Source of the DNA: Gaiella occulta
GTDB taxonomy: Bacteria > Actinomycetota > Thermoleophilia > Gaiellales > Gaiellaceae
DNA length: 64,000 nt
Direction: 5' to 3'
NCBI RefSeq assembly: GCF_003351045.1
Contig: NZ_QQZY01000001.1
Span: forward strand, 610,177 to 674,176
The notes under the pieces are model-generated. The model ran no database searches. It saw only the letters and a list, made by a program, of their open reading frames with translations, and had not been told where the DNA came from. Shown piece by piece: positions 9,357 to 17,716 of the stretch. How positions within the stretch are numbered: the stretch's first letter is position 1; every line of letters begins with the position of its first letter. The translations under genes and the position numbers were made by a program.

Positions 9357-10859
9357 ATGAGCACGCTCGAATGCGACGTCGCCGTGGTCGGCGCGGGATC
9401 CGGGGGGTGCGTCGTCGCCGGCCGCCTCGCCGCGGTGGGCGTCGACGTGCTCCTCCTCGAGGCGGGCCCCGACTACGGGCCGCAGGAGAGCGGCCGCTGG
9501 CCCGCCGACCTGCTCGACGGCGGCGCCCTCGTCACCTCGCACGACTGGGGCTACGCGAGCGGAGACCTGCCGGGTCGCGATCCGATCGCGTTCCCGCGCG
9601 CCCGTGTCGTCGGTGGCTGCTCGTCGCACAACGGCTGCATCGTCGCCGTCGGCTGTCCCGACGACTACGACGCCTGGGCCGCCCTGGCGGGCGAGGAGGC
9701 ATGGAGCGCCGACGCGCTGCGGCCGTTGTTCGCCCGCGCTCTCGAGCGGCTGCGCGTGAGGCACTACAGGGAGGACGAGGTCGGGCCGTTCCATCGCGCG
9801 TGCCTCGATGCCGCGGCCGCGCTCGGGCTTCCCCGCGCGGACGACCTGGACGACCTCGACGGCGGCGTCGGCTTCGGGCTCGAGCCGGTCAACATCGAGG
9901 GCGGCGTGCGCGTCAACGCGGCGTTCGCGTACCTCGACCCGGTGCGCGGGCGCCCGCGGCTGCGCATCCTCGACGAGACGCTGTGCGACCGGCTCGTCGA
10001 CCTCGGCGACGAGGTGGAGCTGCATGCCCGCAGGCATGGGGAGGAGGTGCGCGTGCGCGCCGGCCGCGTCGTGCTGGCCGCGGGCACCTACGGGTCGCCC
10101 GCGATCCTGCTGCGCTCGGGCGTCGGCGACCCCGGCGCCTTGCGAGCGCTCGGCATCGAGCCGACGCTCGCGCTGCCGGGCGTGGGCCGCAATCTCCACG
10201 ACCATCCGGTCGTCGAGCTCGAGTTCGCCGGCTCCGATGCCCTGCGCGCGGCGCTGCGCGCGTCGGCTGCCGTGCGCTTCACGCCCGAGGAGCAGTCGCT
10301 CGGCAAGCTGCGCTCGAGCCGCGCCGCCGGCCTCTTCGACCTGCACGTGATGCCGGTCGCCGCCCACGAGCACAGCCTGCTCGCGGGACGCATGCTGCTG
10401 GCCGTCGGCGTCATGGAAGTGCGCTCGCGCGGGCGGCTGACGCTGACGAGCGCCGACCCGGAAGCGCTGCCCCGTCTCGAGCACGGCTACCTCTCCGACG
10501 CGGAGGGAGCCGACCTCGCGGTGCTCGTCGAGGGGATCGAGCGCGTGCGCGAGCTCGCGGCGACCGAGCCGCTGCGCTCGCTGCTTCGCGACGAGATCGC
10601 CCCCGGGCCCGCCGCCGACCTGCGCGAGGTCGTGCCGCGCGTCGTCGGCCACTACTACCATCCGGTCGGCACCTGCGCGATGGGCGCGGACGGCGACCCG
10701 CTCGCCGTCTGCGATGGCCGCGGGTGCGTGCGCGGCCTCGAGCGCGTCTCCGTGGCCGACTGCTCGCTGATGCCGGCGGCGCCGCGCGCGAACACGAACG
10801 TGCCGGCGGTCGTCGTCGGCGAGCGTGTCGCGCAGGCGCTGCTCTCTGCCCCGGCGTAG
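9357..10859 (+). CDS. GMC-family FAD-dependent oxidoreductase
   Basis: 500 residues. The N-terminal ADP-binding motif (VAVVGAGSGGCVVAGRLA) is followed by the acidic end of strand 2 (LLLEAGPDYG). The GMC signature region (RARVVGGCSSHNGCI), the second GMC signature (GTYGSPAILLRSGVGD) and a C-terminal His-containing catalytic segment (VGHYYHPVGTCAMG) ending with NTNVPAVVVGERVA are all present. It oxidises an alcohol, whose identity is unknown. MftG of the mycofactocin system is a family relative, but no other mycofactocin genes are in the window. A decayed fragment of a similar gene lies at 16419. Confidence 0.92.
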   Translation: MSTLECDVAVVGAGSGGCVVAGRLAAVGVDVLLLEAGPDYGPQESGRWPADLLDGGALVTSHDWGYASGDLPGRDPIAFPRARVVGGCSSHNGCIVAVGCPDDYDAWAALAGEEAWSADALRPLFARALERLRVRHYREDEVGPFHRACLDAAAALGLPRADDLDDLDGGVGFGLEPVNIEGGVRVNAAFAYLDPVRGRPRLRILDETLCDRLVDLGDEVELHARRHGEEVRVRAGRVVLAAGTYGSPAILLRSGVGDPGALRALGIEPTLALPGVGRNLHDHPVVELEFAGSDALRAALRASAAVRFTPEEQSLGKLRSSRAAGLFDLHVMPVAAHEHSLLAGRMLLAVGVMEVRSRGRLTLTSADPEALPRLEHGYLSDAEGADLAVLVEGIERVRELAATEPLRSLLRDEIAPGPAADLREVVPRVVGHYYHPVGTCAMGADGDPLAVCDGRGCVRGLERVSVADCSLMPAAPRANTNVPAVVVGERVAQALLSAPA

Positions 10860-10901
10860 ACTCGAGCTCGTCGGCCTGTCCCCCGATCCAGGAGCCCGCC
10901 C

Positions 10902-12059
10902 ATGAGCTACGAGCCACGTCCCGAGCACCGCTTCTCCTTCGGCCTGTGGACGGTCGGGAACGTGGGGCGCGACCCGTTCGGCGAGCCGACGCGCGCGCCG
11001 CTCGACCCCTGCGACAGCGTTCGCAAGCTGGGCGAGCTCGGCGCCTACGGTGTCAGCCTGCACGACAACGACCTCGTGCCCCTCGGCGCCGCGGCGGACG
11101 AGCGCGACAGGATCGTGGCGCGCTTCCGCCGGGCGCTCGACGAGAGCGGCGTGCGCGTGACGATGGCGACGACGAACCTGTTCACGCACCCCGTCTTCAA
11201 GGACGGCGCCTTCACGTCGAACGACCCGGGCGTGCGCCGCTTCGCGATCCAGAAGGCGATGCGCTCGATCGACCTCGGGGCCGAGCTGGGAGCACCCGTG
11301 TACGTGTTCTGGGGCGGCCGCGAGGGCACCGAGTCCGGGGCGGCGAAGTCGGCGATCGACGCGCTCGAGCGCTACCGCGAGGCGATCAACTTCCTCTGCG
11401 GCTACGTGCGCGACCAGGGCTACCCGTTGCGCTTCGCGCTCGAGCCGAAGCCGAACGAGCCGCGCGGTGACGTGTTCCTCGCCACGGTCGGTCATGCGCT
11501 CGCGTTCATCGAGCAACTCGACTACCCGGAGATGGTGGGCGTCAATCCGGAGGTGGCGCACGAGACGATGGCGGGGCTCAACTTCTGCCACGCGGTCGCC
11601 CAGGCGCTGTGGGTGGGCAAGCTGTTCCACATCGACCTCAACGCGCAGCGGATCGGGCGCTACGACCAGGATCTCCGCTTCGGCCAGGAGGACGTCAAGG
11701 AGGCGTTCCTGCTCGTGCGGCTGCTCGAGGAGTCGGGCTACGAAGGGCCGCGTCACTTCGACGCGCACGCGCTGCGCATGGAGGACGCCGACGGCGTGTG
11801 GGACTTCGCCGCGGGTTGCATGCGGACGTACCTCATCCTGGCCGAGAAGGCGAAGGCGTTCGCCGCGGATCCCCGCGTGGCGGAGGCGCTGGCGGCGGCC
11901 GGCGCGCCCGACCTCGGGCGCGAGACGGTCGGCCGCTACAGCGCCGAGGCGGCGGCGCTGCTGCGGGAGGAGGAGTTCGACCTCGACGCGCTCGCCGCAC
12001 GCGGCTACGCGAACGAGCGGCTCGATCAGCTCCTCGTCGAGCACCTGCTCGGCGTGTAG
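10902..12059 (+). CDS. xylA: xylose isomerase
   Basis: 385 residues, the length of actinobacterial class I enzymes. It interconverts D-xylose and D-xylulose (and glucose/fructose) using two divalent metals. Active-site blocks visible are [10 protein letters not shown], the catalytic histidine segment [19 protein letters not shown], the tryptophan/metal region [10 protein letters not shown], the metal ligands in [11 protein letters not shown] and NPEVAHE, and FHIDLNAQ with ligating residues. It follows the GMC gene by 42 nt on the same strand. No xylulokinase or transporter is nearby. Confidence 0.96.
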   Translation: MSYEPRPEHRFSFGLWTVGNVGRDPFGEPTRAPLDPCDSVRKLGELGAYGVSLHDNDLVPLGAAADERDRIVARFRRALDESGVRVTMATTNLFTHPVFKDGAFTSNDPGVRRFAIQKAMRSIDLGAELGAPVYVFWGGREGTESGAAKSAIDALERYREAINFLCGYVRDQGYPLRFALEPKPNEPRGDVFLATVGHALAFIEQLDYPEMVGVNPEVAHETMAGLNFCHAVAQALWVGKLFHIDLNAQRIGRYDQDLRFGQEDVKEAFLLVRLLEESGYEGPRHFDAHALRMEDADGVWDFAAGCMRTYLILAEKAKAFAADPRVAEALAAAGAPDLGRETVGRYSAEAAALLREEEFDLDALAARGYANERLDQLLVEHLLGV

Positions 12060-12130
12060 CGGGGCGGAGCCGGTCGTGGGCGATCCGGCAGGTCGCGGAG
12101 CGGGCCGCGAACACTCACCGCGGCGCCGTT

Positions 12131-12892
12131 TCACCTTCTGTCGAACCCCGTGCCCCGGACATCGAGCAGCGGTCCGGCTCCGAACGGCGTCTCGTATCGC
12201 AGCCCCAGGCGCTCGTACGCGAGAGCCGGCACGGAGATGTCCGCGAGGAACAGCCTCCCGACTGCCGCGGCTGCGTCGGGCTCGGCGAGGCCCGTCTTCG
12301 CAGCCGCGAGCGTCATCGTCGCCTCTGCCGCGACGGCGGGCGCGCGCAGCCGGCCGCTTGCGAGCTCGAGTCCGGAGGGGACGTCGAGGGCGAGCAGCCG
12401 GCGACCGGAGCTCCAGCGGATGAGCGCTGCCGCCTCGCCGTAGGGGTCGCCTCGCTGGCTGTAGCCGGGCAGGGCGTCGACGACGAGATCGGGGTCGCCG
12501 AGCGCTCTGGTCGCACGATCGTGGATCGGGATCGACAGCCGCCGCGCGATCTCGAGCTGCTCGGCCGGCACCGGCGCGAAGCGCTCCGGGGCGGCGGCGA
12601 GCGCGATCGTCACCCGCGCGCCGGCGACTGCCAGATGGCGGGCGGCGACCAGGCCTCCGCCTCCGGTTCCGCCCGGGCCGGCCAGCACCAGGATGGAGCG
12701 GCCGCGGGCGTCACCTCCGACCAGACGGCGGGCGAGCTGGGCCAGGTTGCGGCCGGCGTTCTCCATCATCCGCACCAGCGAGATGCCAACGTCGTCCATC
12801 ATCATGCGGTCGATCTCGCGCATCTGCTCGACCGACAGCCAGGGCACCGAGCCCGCCGCGATCGTCGGGATCGCCCCCCGTCCGTCCATCAT
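12131..12892 (-). CDS. NAD(P)H-hydrate epimerase-like (YjeF_N domain) protein
   Basis: 253 residues, a single YjeF N-terminal domain without the C-terminal ADP-dependent dehydratase found in bifunctional Nnr. The family epimerises hydrated NAD(P)H. The N-terminal helix region (LSVEQMREIDRMMMDDVGIS), VRMMENAGRNLAQLA and the C-terminal LALDVPSGLELASG are clear. The nucleotide loop is altered: families carry GPGNNGGDG, whereas here it is GPGGTGGGG, losing two asparagines and the acidic residue. Activity may therefore be changed or lost. It is convergent with xylA, 71 nt away. Confidence 0.8.
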   Translation of the reverse strand: MMDGRGAIPTIAAGSVPWLSVEQMREIDRMMMDDVGISLVRMMENAGRNLAQLARRLVGGDARGRSILVLAGPGGTGGGGLVAARHLAVAGARVTIALAAAPERFAPVPAEQLEIARRLSIPIHDRATRALGDPDLVVDALPGYSQRGDPYGEAAALIRWSSGRRLLALDVPSGLELASGRLRAPAVAAEATMTLAAAKTGLAEPDAAAAVGRLFLADISVPALAYERLGLRYETPFGAGPLLDVRGTGFDRR

Positions 12893-12926
12893 CGCCGGCC
12901 GCGGCGCCGCCCCGGATGTGCTGCGC

Positions 12927-13166
12927 TCACACGAGGATCCGTACCGCGAGCCCCGGAGGGCATCCGCGTTCGATGAGCCCGATCGCGTCGTCGAGGCCGA
13001 CGTCGAGGCGGCCGGCGAGGACGACGCAGTCGGGCTCCTCGCACCCCCGCCGTCTCAGCGTGCCGAGTCGGAGGAGGGTGCGGGCGAGGATCTCTTCCTC
13101 GTCGCGCCACTCGACGTCATCCGCGCCGAGAGCGCCGGTGCAGGATCCGTATGCGCGGGGAGGCAT
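12927..13166 (-). CDS. small hypothetical protein coupled to a zinc-ribbon gene
   Basis: 79 residues from ATG 13166. The A of this ATG is the last base of the preceding TGA stop, so translation is probably coupled. The sequence has one cysteine-rich spot (RRGCEEPDCVVLAG) and ends in a hydrophobic alternating segment (GCPPGLAVRILV). I do not recognise a family. Codon use fits a real gene, and the C-terminal half resembles a nucleotide-binding sensor strand pattern only loosely. Confidence 0.55.
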   Translation of the reverse strand: MPPRAYGSCTGALGADDVEWRDEEEILARTLLRLGTLRRRGCEEPDCVVLAGRLDVGLDDAIGLIERGCPPGLAVRILV

Positions 13167-13372
13167 CACTCGCTCCGACCCGCACCGGCGGCTGGAGATT
13201 CGCCTCGCCTGGTCGCGCGGTCGTGCCAGCTGCGTGCGCCGCACATGGGGCAGCGGGGAAGCCGGGCGAGCAGGGAGCTGATCCCGTAGCCGCAGCGACC
13301 GCAGGCGAGATCGCGCCGTGCGGCGGCGGCTTCGCGAAGGCGCTCGCTCTCGCCTGGGCTCTGCGGGATCAT
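13166..13372 (-). CDS. small zinc-ribbon protein
   Basis: 68 residues from ATG 13372. Two CxxC knuckles (CGRCGYGISS and RCPMCGARSW) separated by about 14 residues form a rubredoxin/zinc-ribbon pattern common in small actinobacterial proteins of unknown role. A basic tail follows. It overlaps the next gene by one base (TGATG), which suggests a two-gene transcript running leftward. It may bind zinc or iron; no enzyme activity can be assigned. Confidence 0.7.
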   Translation of the reverse strand: MIPQSPGESERLREAAAARRDLACGRCGYGISSLLARLPRCPMCGARSWHDRATRRGESPAAGAGRSE

Positions 13373-13507
13373 GGTTGCTTCGACCCGCCTGCGGTCCGCG
13401 GGATTCGCGTTCCTCCCGCCCGCTCTCCCTGCCCTGGAATCGCGGCGGTCTCCGGCGCCGTCTGAGGAAGCGTCACCACATCCATACAGCGAGGAAGGGA
13501 GATCCCG

Positions 13508-13864
13508 ATGGACAAGGCAGCGATCGTCGTGCTCGCGGACATCGAGACGCACGGGGACATGGGACGGCTCGTCAACGCGCTCTCCGCCGCGGAGGAGCTC
13601 CGCGAGCACGGCGACGACGTGACGATCATCTTCGACGGCGCCGGTGTCCGCTGGGCGGCGGAGCTTTCGCAGCCCGACCATCGCCTGCACGAGACGTTCG
13701 AGCGCGTGCGCGACAAGGTCGCGGGCGCATGCCACTACTGCGCCGGTGCGTTCGAGGTGCGCGACGAGCTGGAGCAGATCGGATTCCCGCTGCTGCGCGA
13801 CCACAAGGGACACCCGAGCCTGCGCTCGCTCGTCCACGACGGCTACGAGGTGATCACGTTCTAG
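13508..13864 (+). CDS. DsrE-family protein
   Basis: 118 residues with the DsrE/DsrF-like alternating alpha/beta start (AAIVVLADIETHGDMGRLVN), a second strand VTIIFDGAGVRWA, and a cysteine pair in AGACHYCAGAFEV that occupies the position of the sulfur-carrying cysteine in many members. The C-terminus ends with the small hydrophobic VHDGYEVITF strand. A role in sulfur relay or persulfide handling is the family expectation and is unproven here. An AAGGGAGATC ribosome-binding region lies just before ATG 13508. It is convergent with the histidase-like gene, 8 nt away. Confidence 0.85.
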   Translation: MDKAAIVVLADIETHGDMGRLVNALSAAEELREHGDDVTIIFDGAGVRWAAELSQPDHRLHETFERVRDKVAGACHYCAGAFEVRDELEQIGFPLLRDHKGHPSLRSLVHDGYEVITF

Positions 13865-13872
13865 CTCTCCCG

Positions 13873-15369
13873 TTATGACTCCCGCCCGGCGCGGATGGAT
13901 CCCGACGCGATCAGCTCGCGGACGCGCTCGATGTCCCCCGACAGCGTCCGGTCGCGGTCGACCGGCTCGACGACCGAGGCGAGCGTTGCCACGATCGATC
14001 CCAGTCGGCCCGAAGCCGGACGCCCGGCGAGGCTTGCTGCCTGGCGGAGCGCCACCAGCTCACAGGCGAGGGCAGACTCGAGATCCTCGAGGAGCCGGGC
14101 GAGGCGAGCCGCCGCGAGGAACGTGAACGCCTGCACGTCCTCCTGTCCCGTCGAGGTGTCCATCGCGTGCACCGAGACGGGTGTCGCGAGCGCGCGCGCG
14201 TCGGCGGTGAGGCCGACGACGGTCTTGTGGAGCGCGACGACCCCGGCCTGGACGCCGGGTCGGTCGGTCAGCTGGTCGGGCAGGCCGGAGAAGCGGGCGT
14301 CGAGCAGCCGCTGCAGGCGCTTCTCGACGAGATTGGCGACGTGGCAGGCCGCGTTCGCCACGGCCTCGAGCCCGAGCACGACGTCGATCGCGTGGAAGGC
14401 GCCCGAGGGATAGAGACCGGCCGGCCCGCTGTCGTCGGCGTCGAGGAACAGCGGCGAGTCGGTCGTGCCTCGCAGCCTGCGGTCGAGAACGGCGTCGAGC
14501 GTGCCGAGGGCTGCGTAGGCGGCGGCGTGCACCTGCGGGGCGACCCGGAAGGAGACCGGTGGTTGCGCAACGTCTCCCCACACGTCTTCTCCCGCGAGCA
14601 TGGCGGTCAGCACCTGCTGGACGGCGACGGCGCCCGGGTCGCCGGAGATCGTTCCCACGCGCGGGGACAGCGCCCGCGCGCCGCCGGCGATCGTCGCGAT
14701 CCCGAGCGCGGCCGCGACGTTCGCCGTGTCGACGAGCACCCTGAAGCGGTCTGCAAGGTCGATGCCGAGCGCCGTTGCGAAGGGCGAGCCGTTGATCAGC
14801 GCGAGCCCTTCCTTGGCGCTCGGCCGGTAGGGAGCGATGCCGATGCGCTCGAGCGCATCGGCGGCAGGAAGGACGGCCCCGTCGATGCGGACGAGACCCT
14901 CGCCGACAAGGGTCTGGAAGAGATGGGCGAGCGGCCCGATCTCTCCGGCCGCGCCGTAGGGCCCTTCGGGAACGACAGGGCTCCAGCCCCTCTCGAGGAG
15001 CATCGCGATCTGTGAGCACAGCACGTCGCTGACGCCTGCTGCCCCCTGGAGGAATCCGGCCAGCCGGAGCAGCAGGGCGCCACGGACGACCTCGGCGGGC
15101 AGCGGGGGTCCGAAGCCTGCCGCGCGGGCGGTGAGGAGCGACCGCTGGAGATCGTCCTGCTCGAGCGCCGTCACCGGCCTCGCGGAGAGCCCGCCGAGCC
15201 CCGTCGTGATGCCGTATGCCGGAATCCCCGTCCCGACGTGGGCGAGCATGCGCTTCCTTCTCTCGGCCACCGTAGCGAGCGCGTCCGGGTCGATCGCGAA
15301 CGCCTCCCGCGCCCGCACGATCCGCGTGTACTCGGAACGGCTGAGGCCCTCCCGGCCGAGCCCGATCAC
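13873..15369 (-). CDS. histidase/aromatic amino acid lyase family protein lacking the MIO serine
   Basis: 498 residues, full length for the HAL/PAL family. Conserved family positions include AYGITTGLG (catalytic Tyr52), EGLALINGSPFATALG, and the TSTGQEDVQAF region. The motif that cyclises to the MIO prosthetic group should be Ala-Ser-Gly in a GASGDLAPLAH context; here it is GAAGEIGPLAH (Ala140-Ala141-Gly142), encoded GCG GCC GGA. The QDxYSxR block is also changed to QPPVSFR. Without Ser the MIO group cannot form by the known route, so classical ammonia-lyase activity is unlikely. It overlaps the upstream cyclodeaminase-like gene by 4 nt (ATGA). Confidence 0.85.
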   Translation of the reverse strand: MIGLGREGLSRSEYTRIVRAREAFAIDPDALATVAERRKRMLAHVGTGIPAYGITTGLGGLSARPVTALEQDDLQRSLLTARAAGFGPPLPAEVVRGALLLRLAGFLQGAAGVSDVLCSQIAMLLERGWSPVVPEGPYGAAGEIGPLAHLFQTLVGEGLVRIDGAVLPAADALERIGIAPYRPSAKEGLALINGSPFATALGIDLADRFRVLVDTANVAAALGIATIAGGARALSPRVGTISGDPGAVAVQQVLTAMLAGEDVWGDVAQPPVSFRVAPQVHAAAYAALGTLDAVLDRRLRGTTDSPLFLDADDSGPAGLYPSGAFHAIDVVLGLEAVANAACHVANLVEKRLQRLLDARFSGLPDQLTDRPGVQAGVVALHKTVVGLTADARALATPVSVHAMDTSTGQEDVQAFTFLAAARLARLLEDLESALACELVALRQAASLAGRPASGRLGSIVATLASVVEPVDRDRTLSGDIERVRELIASGSIRAGRES

Positions 15370-16379
15370 GAGCGGTACCGCACGGTGGTCCCGATCCCGT
15401 GGGCGCGCGCGCGCTCGACGGCGAGGTGAGCGACCGCCACATCCGTCGTCGCAAGACCGCGATGCCAGAAGAGGATGCGCTCGTCGTCGTCCTCACGGCC
15501 GGGCTTCGTGCGAGCAACGACATCCGCGAGCTCGGCGTGAAGCGTCTGCTCGGTCAGGAGCCCCGCGCGGACGTGAGGCCGGAGCGCCCCGAACGGATCG
15601 TCACGGCCACACTGGCCCCAGTCGTCGACGACGACCTTGTCGAAGCCGTCGAGGACGTCGAGCTCGAGGATGCTCATCGTCCCGTACGGGATCAGGAGCG
15701 AGCATGCTTCGAGCCACGAGGTGCGGAGAAGCGGCTCGGGCCGCTCGAGCCGCGTCGCCTCGACCACGATGTCGGCGCCGCCGACGGCCTCCTCGATCGT
15801 GGAGGTGACGCGCACCGGCTTCCCGAGCGCCTCCTCGAGCCGCGCCCCGAACGCCTCGCGGGACGACGGGCGCTTGCTGGTGACGCGGATCTCGTCGAAG
15901 TCGAAGAGACCGTCGAGCATCGTCACGTTCGCGAACGCCGTCCCGCGCGCGCCGACATGCGCCAGCGTCCGCGAGCCCGGGCGCGCGAGCTCACGCGCGC
16001 CGAGCGCCGTCAGTGCCCCGGTGCGCCGCTCGGTGATCTCTGTCGCGTCGACGATCGCGACGGGCATTCCGGTGCGCGGGTCGTAGAGCGTGACGAGGGC
16101 GAGCTCGGACGGGAGCCCGCTGGCGTGGTTCCCGACATAGTCGCCGACGACCTTGACGCCCGTGACGCCGAGTGGCCAGACGGTCGCGCGCAGCAGGTTG
16201 AAGTGGCCGGGGAACGAGGGGTCGGGAACGTGATGCACCCGTGGATCGAGCGCGACGAGGCGCTCACCCTGCGCGCGCACCGCTGCCTCGACTGCGTCGA
16301 GGATGTCCGCGTCGGACAGCGCGAGCGCCTCGAGGTCGTCTCCGGAGACGAAGAGCAGGTCGAGCGGTGCGTGCTCCAT
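15366..16379 (-). CDS. ornithine cyclodeaminase / mu-crystallin family protein
   Basis: 337 residues from ATG 16379. The family contains NAD(P)-dependent ornithine cyclodeaminases, alanine dehydrogenases and imine reductases. Recognisable parts are the N-terminal dimerisation half with GVTGVKVVGDYVGNHASGLP and YDPRTGMPVAIVDATEITERRTGA, followed by a Rossmann half. The canonical GxGxQ of the dinucleotide loop reads LAHVGARGTAFANV, so the glycine loop is preserved but the usual Gln is absent. It is first in a two-gene operon with the atypical histidase-family gene. The pairing suggests a shared imine or amino-acid substrate, which is inference. Confidence 0.85.
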   Translation of the reverse strand: MEHAPLDLLFVSGDDLEALALSDADILDAVEAAVRAQGERLVALDPRVHHVPDPSFPGHFNLLRATVWPLGVTGVKVVGDYVGNHASGLPSELALVTLYDPRTGMPVAIVDATEITERRTGALTALGARELARPGSRTLAHVGARGTAFANVTMLDGLFDFDEIRVTSKRPSSREAFGARLEEALGKPVRVTSTIEEAVGGADIVVEATRLERPEPLLRTSWLEACSLLIPYGTMSILELDVLDGFDKVVVDDWGQCGRDDPFGALRPHVRAGLLTEQTLHAELADVVARTKPGREDDDERILFWHRGLATTDVAVAHLAVERARAHGIGTTVRYRS

Positions 16380-16418
16380 CGCTCGAGGATACGCCGAGCC
16401 GCCGCAGCGGATGGCGTG

Positions 16419-16668
16419 ATGCTGGATCGGCTGGAGAGCGTGATCGATCGTGACGTGGTCGTGGCCGGCGGCGGCACCGCCGGCTGCGTCGTCGCGGGCC
16501 GGCTTGCGGAGGAGAGCGACGCCGGCGTCGTCCTCCCTGTCCGTCGTGCGCCTCGGGCCGGGCATCGTCGCCCGCCGCCAGCCGTACGAGCCGGAGCGCC
16601 TCGGCGCTGTCCCACTCGTTCCCGTCGACGAGCGGCCTCCTGCCAGAGCTGCTCGACGGTACGGCTCA
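16419..16668 (+). pseudogene. decayed N-terminus of a GMC oxidoreductase
   Basis: From ATG 16419 the translation reads VIDRDVVVAGGGTAGCVVA then GRLAEESDAGVVL, which is the FAD-binding start of a GMC oxidoreductase like the intact gene at 9357. After about 40 codons the similarity stops and the frame becomes arginine- and proline-rich. No continuation of the enzyme was found in any frame up to the next gene. It therefore looks like a truncated, frameshifted remnant. Confidence 0.5.
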
Positions 16669-16900
16669 TCGCGATGTCTCGAGTAGCCCCGACGCCGCGT
16701 CGCGCGCGGCGCCGACGGGGGGCGGCGAGGCATGGCCGCGAGCCGATCCGGCGTACGGTAGCCCGTCTGCGCGAGACCGGAGAGGGGCGCGATCAGGTTC
16801 CGCTTGTGGGCGGTGACGACCTCACGACGGCGCCGGTCGATGTCCGCGATCTCGGCGGCCGTGTCGAGGAAGGCGCGGCAGTGCCTCGGAGCCGCCCCGA
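16669..16900. other. gene-poor stretch with a possible coding remnant
   Basis: No intact gene is seen. On the minus strand about 50 codons read like a genuine protein piece (RHCRAFLDTAAEIADIDRRR, then REVVTAHKRNLIAPLSGLAQ) but lack a start or family match. Together with 16419-16668 this makes an approximately 500-bp decayed spacer between the OCD-like gene and the HTH regulator. Confidence 0.3.
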
Positions 16901-16923
16901 TTTCAAAAGACTGATAGAATATC
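16901..16923 (+). promoter_or_regulatory. AT-rich promoter with a palindromic operator, near-leaderless gene
   Basis: An abrupt AT-rich island precedes the regulator gene. TAGAAT at 16915-16920 is a -10 candidate only 11 nt before the ATG, predicting a leader of about 5 nt or less. The palindrome GATA-GAA-TATC at 16913-16923 overlaps it, inside a looser AAAGA/TCTTT repeat. An autoregulatory operator is inferred. Confidence 0.45.
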
Positions 16924-16931
16924 TTTAGAAG

Positions 16932-17675
16932 ATGGACGAGCTTCAGGCCGTCGGCGATCCCGAGCTCCGCGAGGCGTTGCTGTTCGCGCGCGCGCAGGCT
17001 CGCCCGATCACCGCCGACGAGCTCGCCGCAGCGCGGCGGGTTCATCGCAACGTCGCGCGGTCGCGACTCGAGCGGCTGGTCGAGGCCGACCTGCTCGCCG
17101 CCGGCTACGAGCGCCGGACGGGCCGAAGCGGCCCCGGCGCGGGCCGGCCCGCGAAGACGTACGCGGTCGTTCCGGAGCTGGAGTCGATCGAGTTTCCGGC
17201 GCGTCGCTACGAGACGTTGCTCGGCCTCCTTCTCGACGCGGTCCCGCCTCACGGCCGCTCCGAGCGCTTGCGGCAGGTCGGGGTCGCGTTTGGGGCGGAG
17301 CTGGCTCGAACGGCCGGACTGCAGCCGGCGAAGACGCTCCGCACGGGTTTCGAGCGCATGTGCGAGGCGGTTCGCAGCCTCGGCTATCAGGTATCGGTCG
17401 CGGAGGCCGGCGAGGAAGGCGCAGTGATCGAGACGCCGACGTGCCCGCTGCGGCCGCTCGTGCGCGCGCGCCCCGAGGCCGCCGAGATCGATCGAGGCAT
17501 GTGGGCGGGGCTCGCCGCCCGCGCCATCGGCGGGGTCGAGGTCGAGCGCGTCGAGTGCGAGACACGCGATTGTCTCGCCGACCACGACTCCTGCCGCGTG
17601 CTGATCACGCTCGCGCCGCGACGCCGACCGGACGTGCGCCGGGCCCTAGACTCCAAATATGTTCGTGGCGCATAA
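16932..17675 (+). CDS. HTH transcriptional regulator with a cysteine-rich (SufR-like) C-terminal domain
   Basis: 247 residues. Residues 15-60 form a winged helix-turn-helix (RPITADELAAARRVHRNVAR, then SRLERLVEADLL), with the wing including GPGAGRPAKTYAVV. The C-terminal half has Cys171 (ETPTCPLRPLV) and a cluster Cys209, Cys214, Cys221 (VECETRDC, DHDSC), a layout like iron-sulfur-binding SufR/MarR-type repressors. Sensing of iron-sulfur status or oxidants is therefore plausible but unproven. It stands directly upstream of an FAD ferredoxin-reductase-type gene, the likely target, and has an operator-like palindrome over its own promoter. Confidence 0.75.
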   Translation: MDELQAVGDPELREALLFARAQARPITADELAAARRVHRNVARSRLERLVEADLLAAGYERRTGRSGPGAGRPAKTYAVVPELESIEFPARRYETLLGLLLDAVPPHGRSERLRQVGVAFGAELARTAGLQPAKTLRTGFERMCEAVRSLGYQVSVAEAGEEGAVIETPTCPLRPLVRARPEAAEIDRGMWAGLAARAIGGVEVERVECETRDCLADHDSCRVLITLAPRRRPDVRRALDSKYVRGA

Positions 17676-17716
17676 ATCTTGTGCCTGGAGAAGCCGGTGC
17701 AAAGCCTGAGCTGACG

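Noticed and set aside
9294..12134. 946-codon minus-strand frame spanning the GMC and xylA genes
   Set aside because: It covers two unmistakable plus-strand enzymes and has a low-complexity Arg/Glu/His composition.
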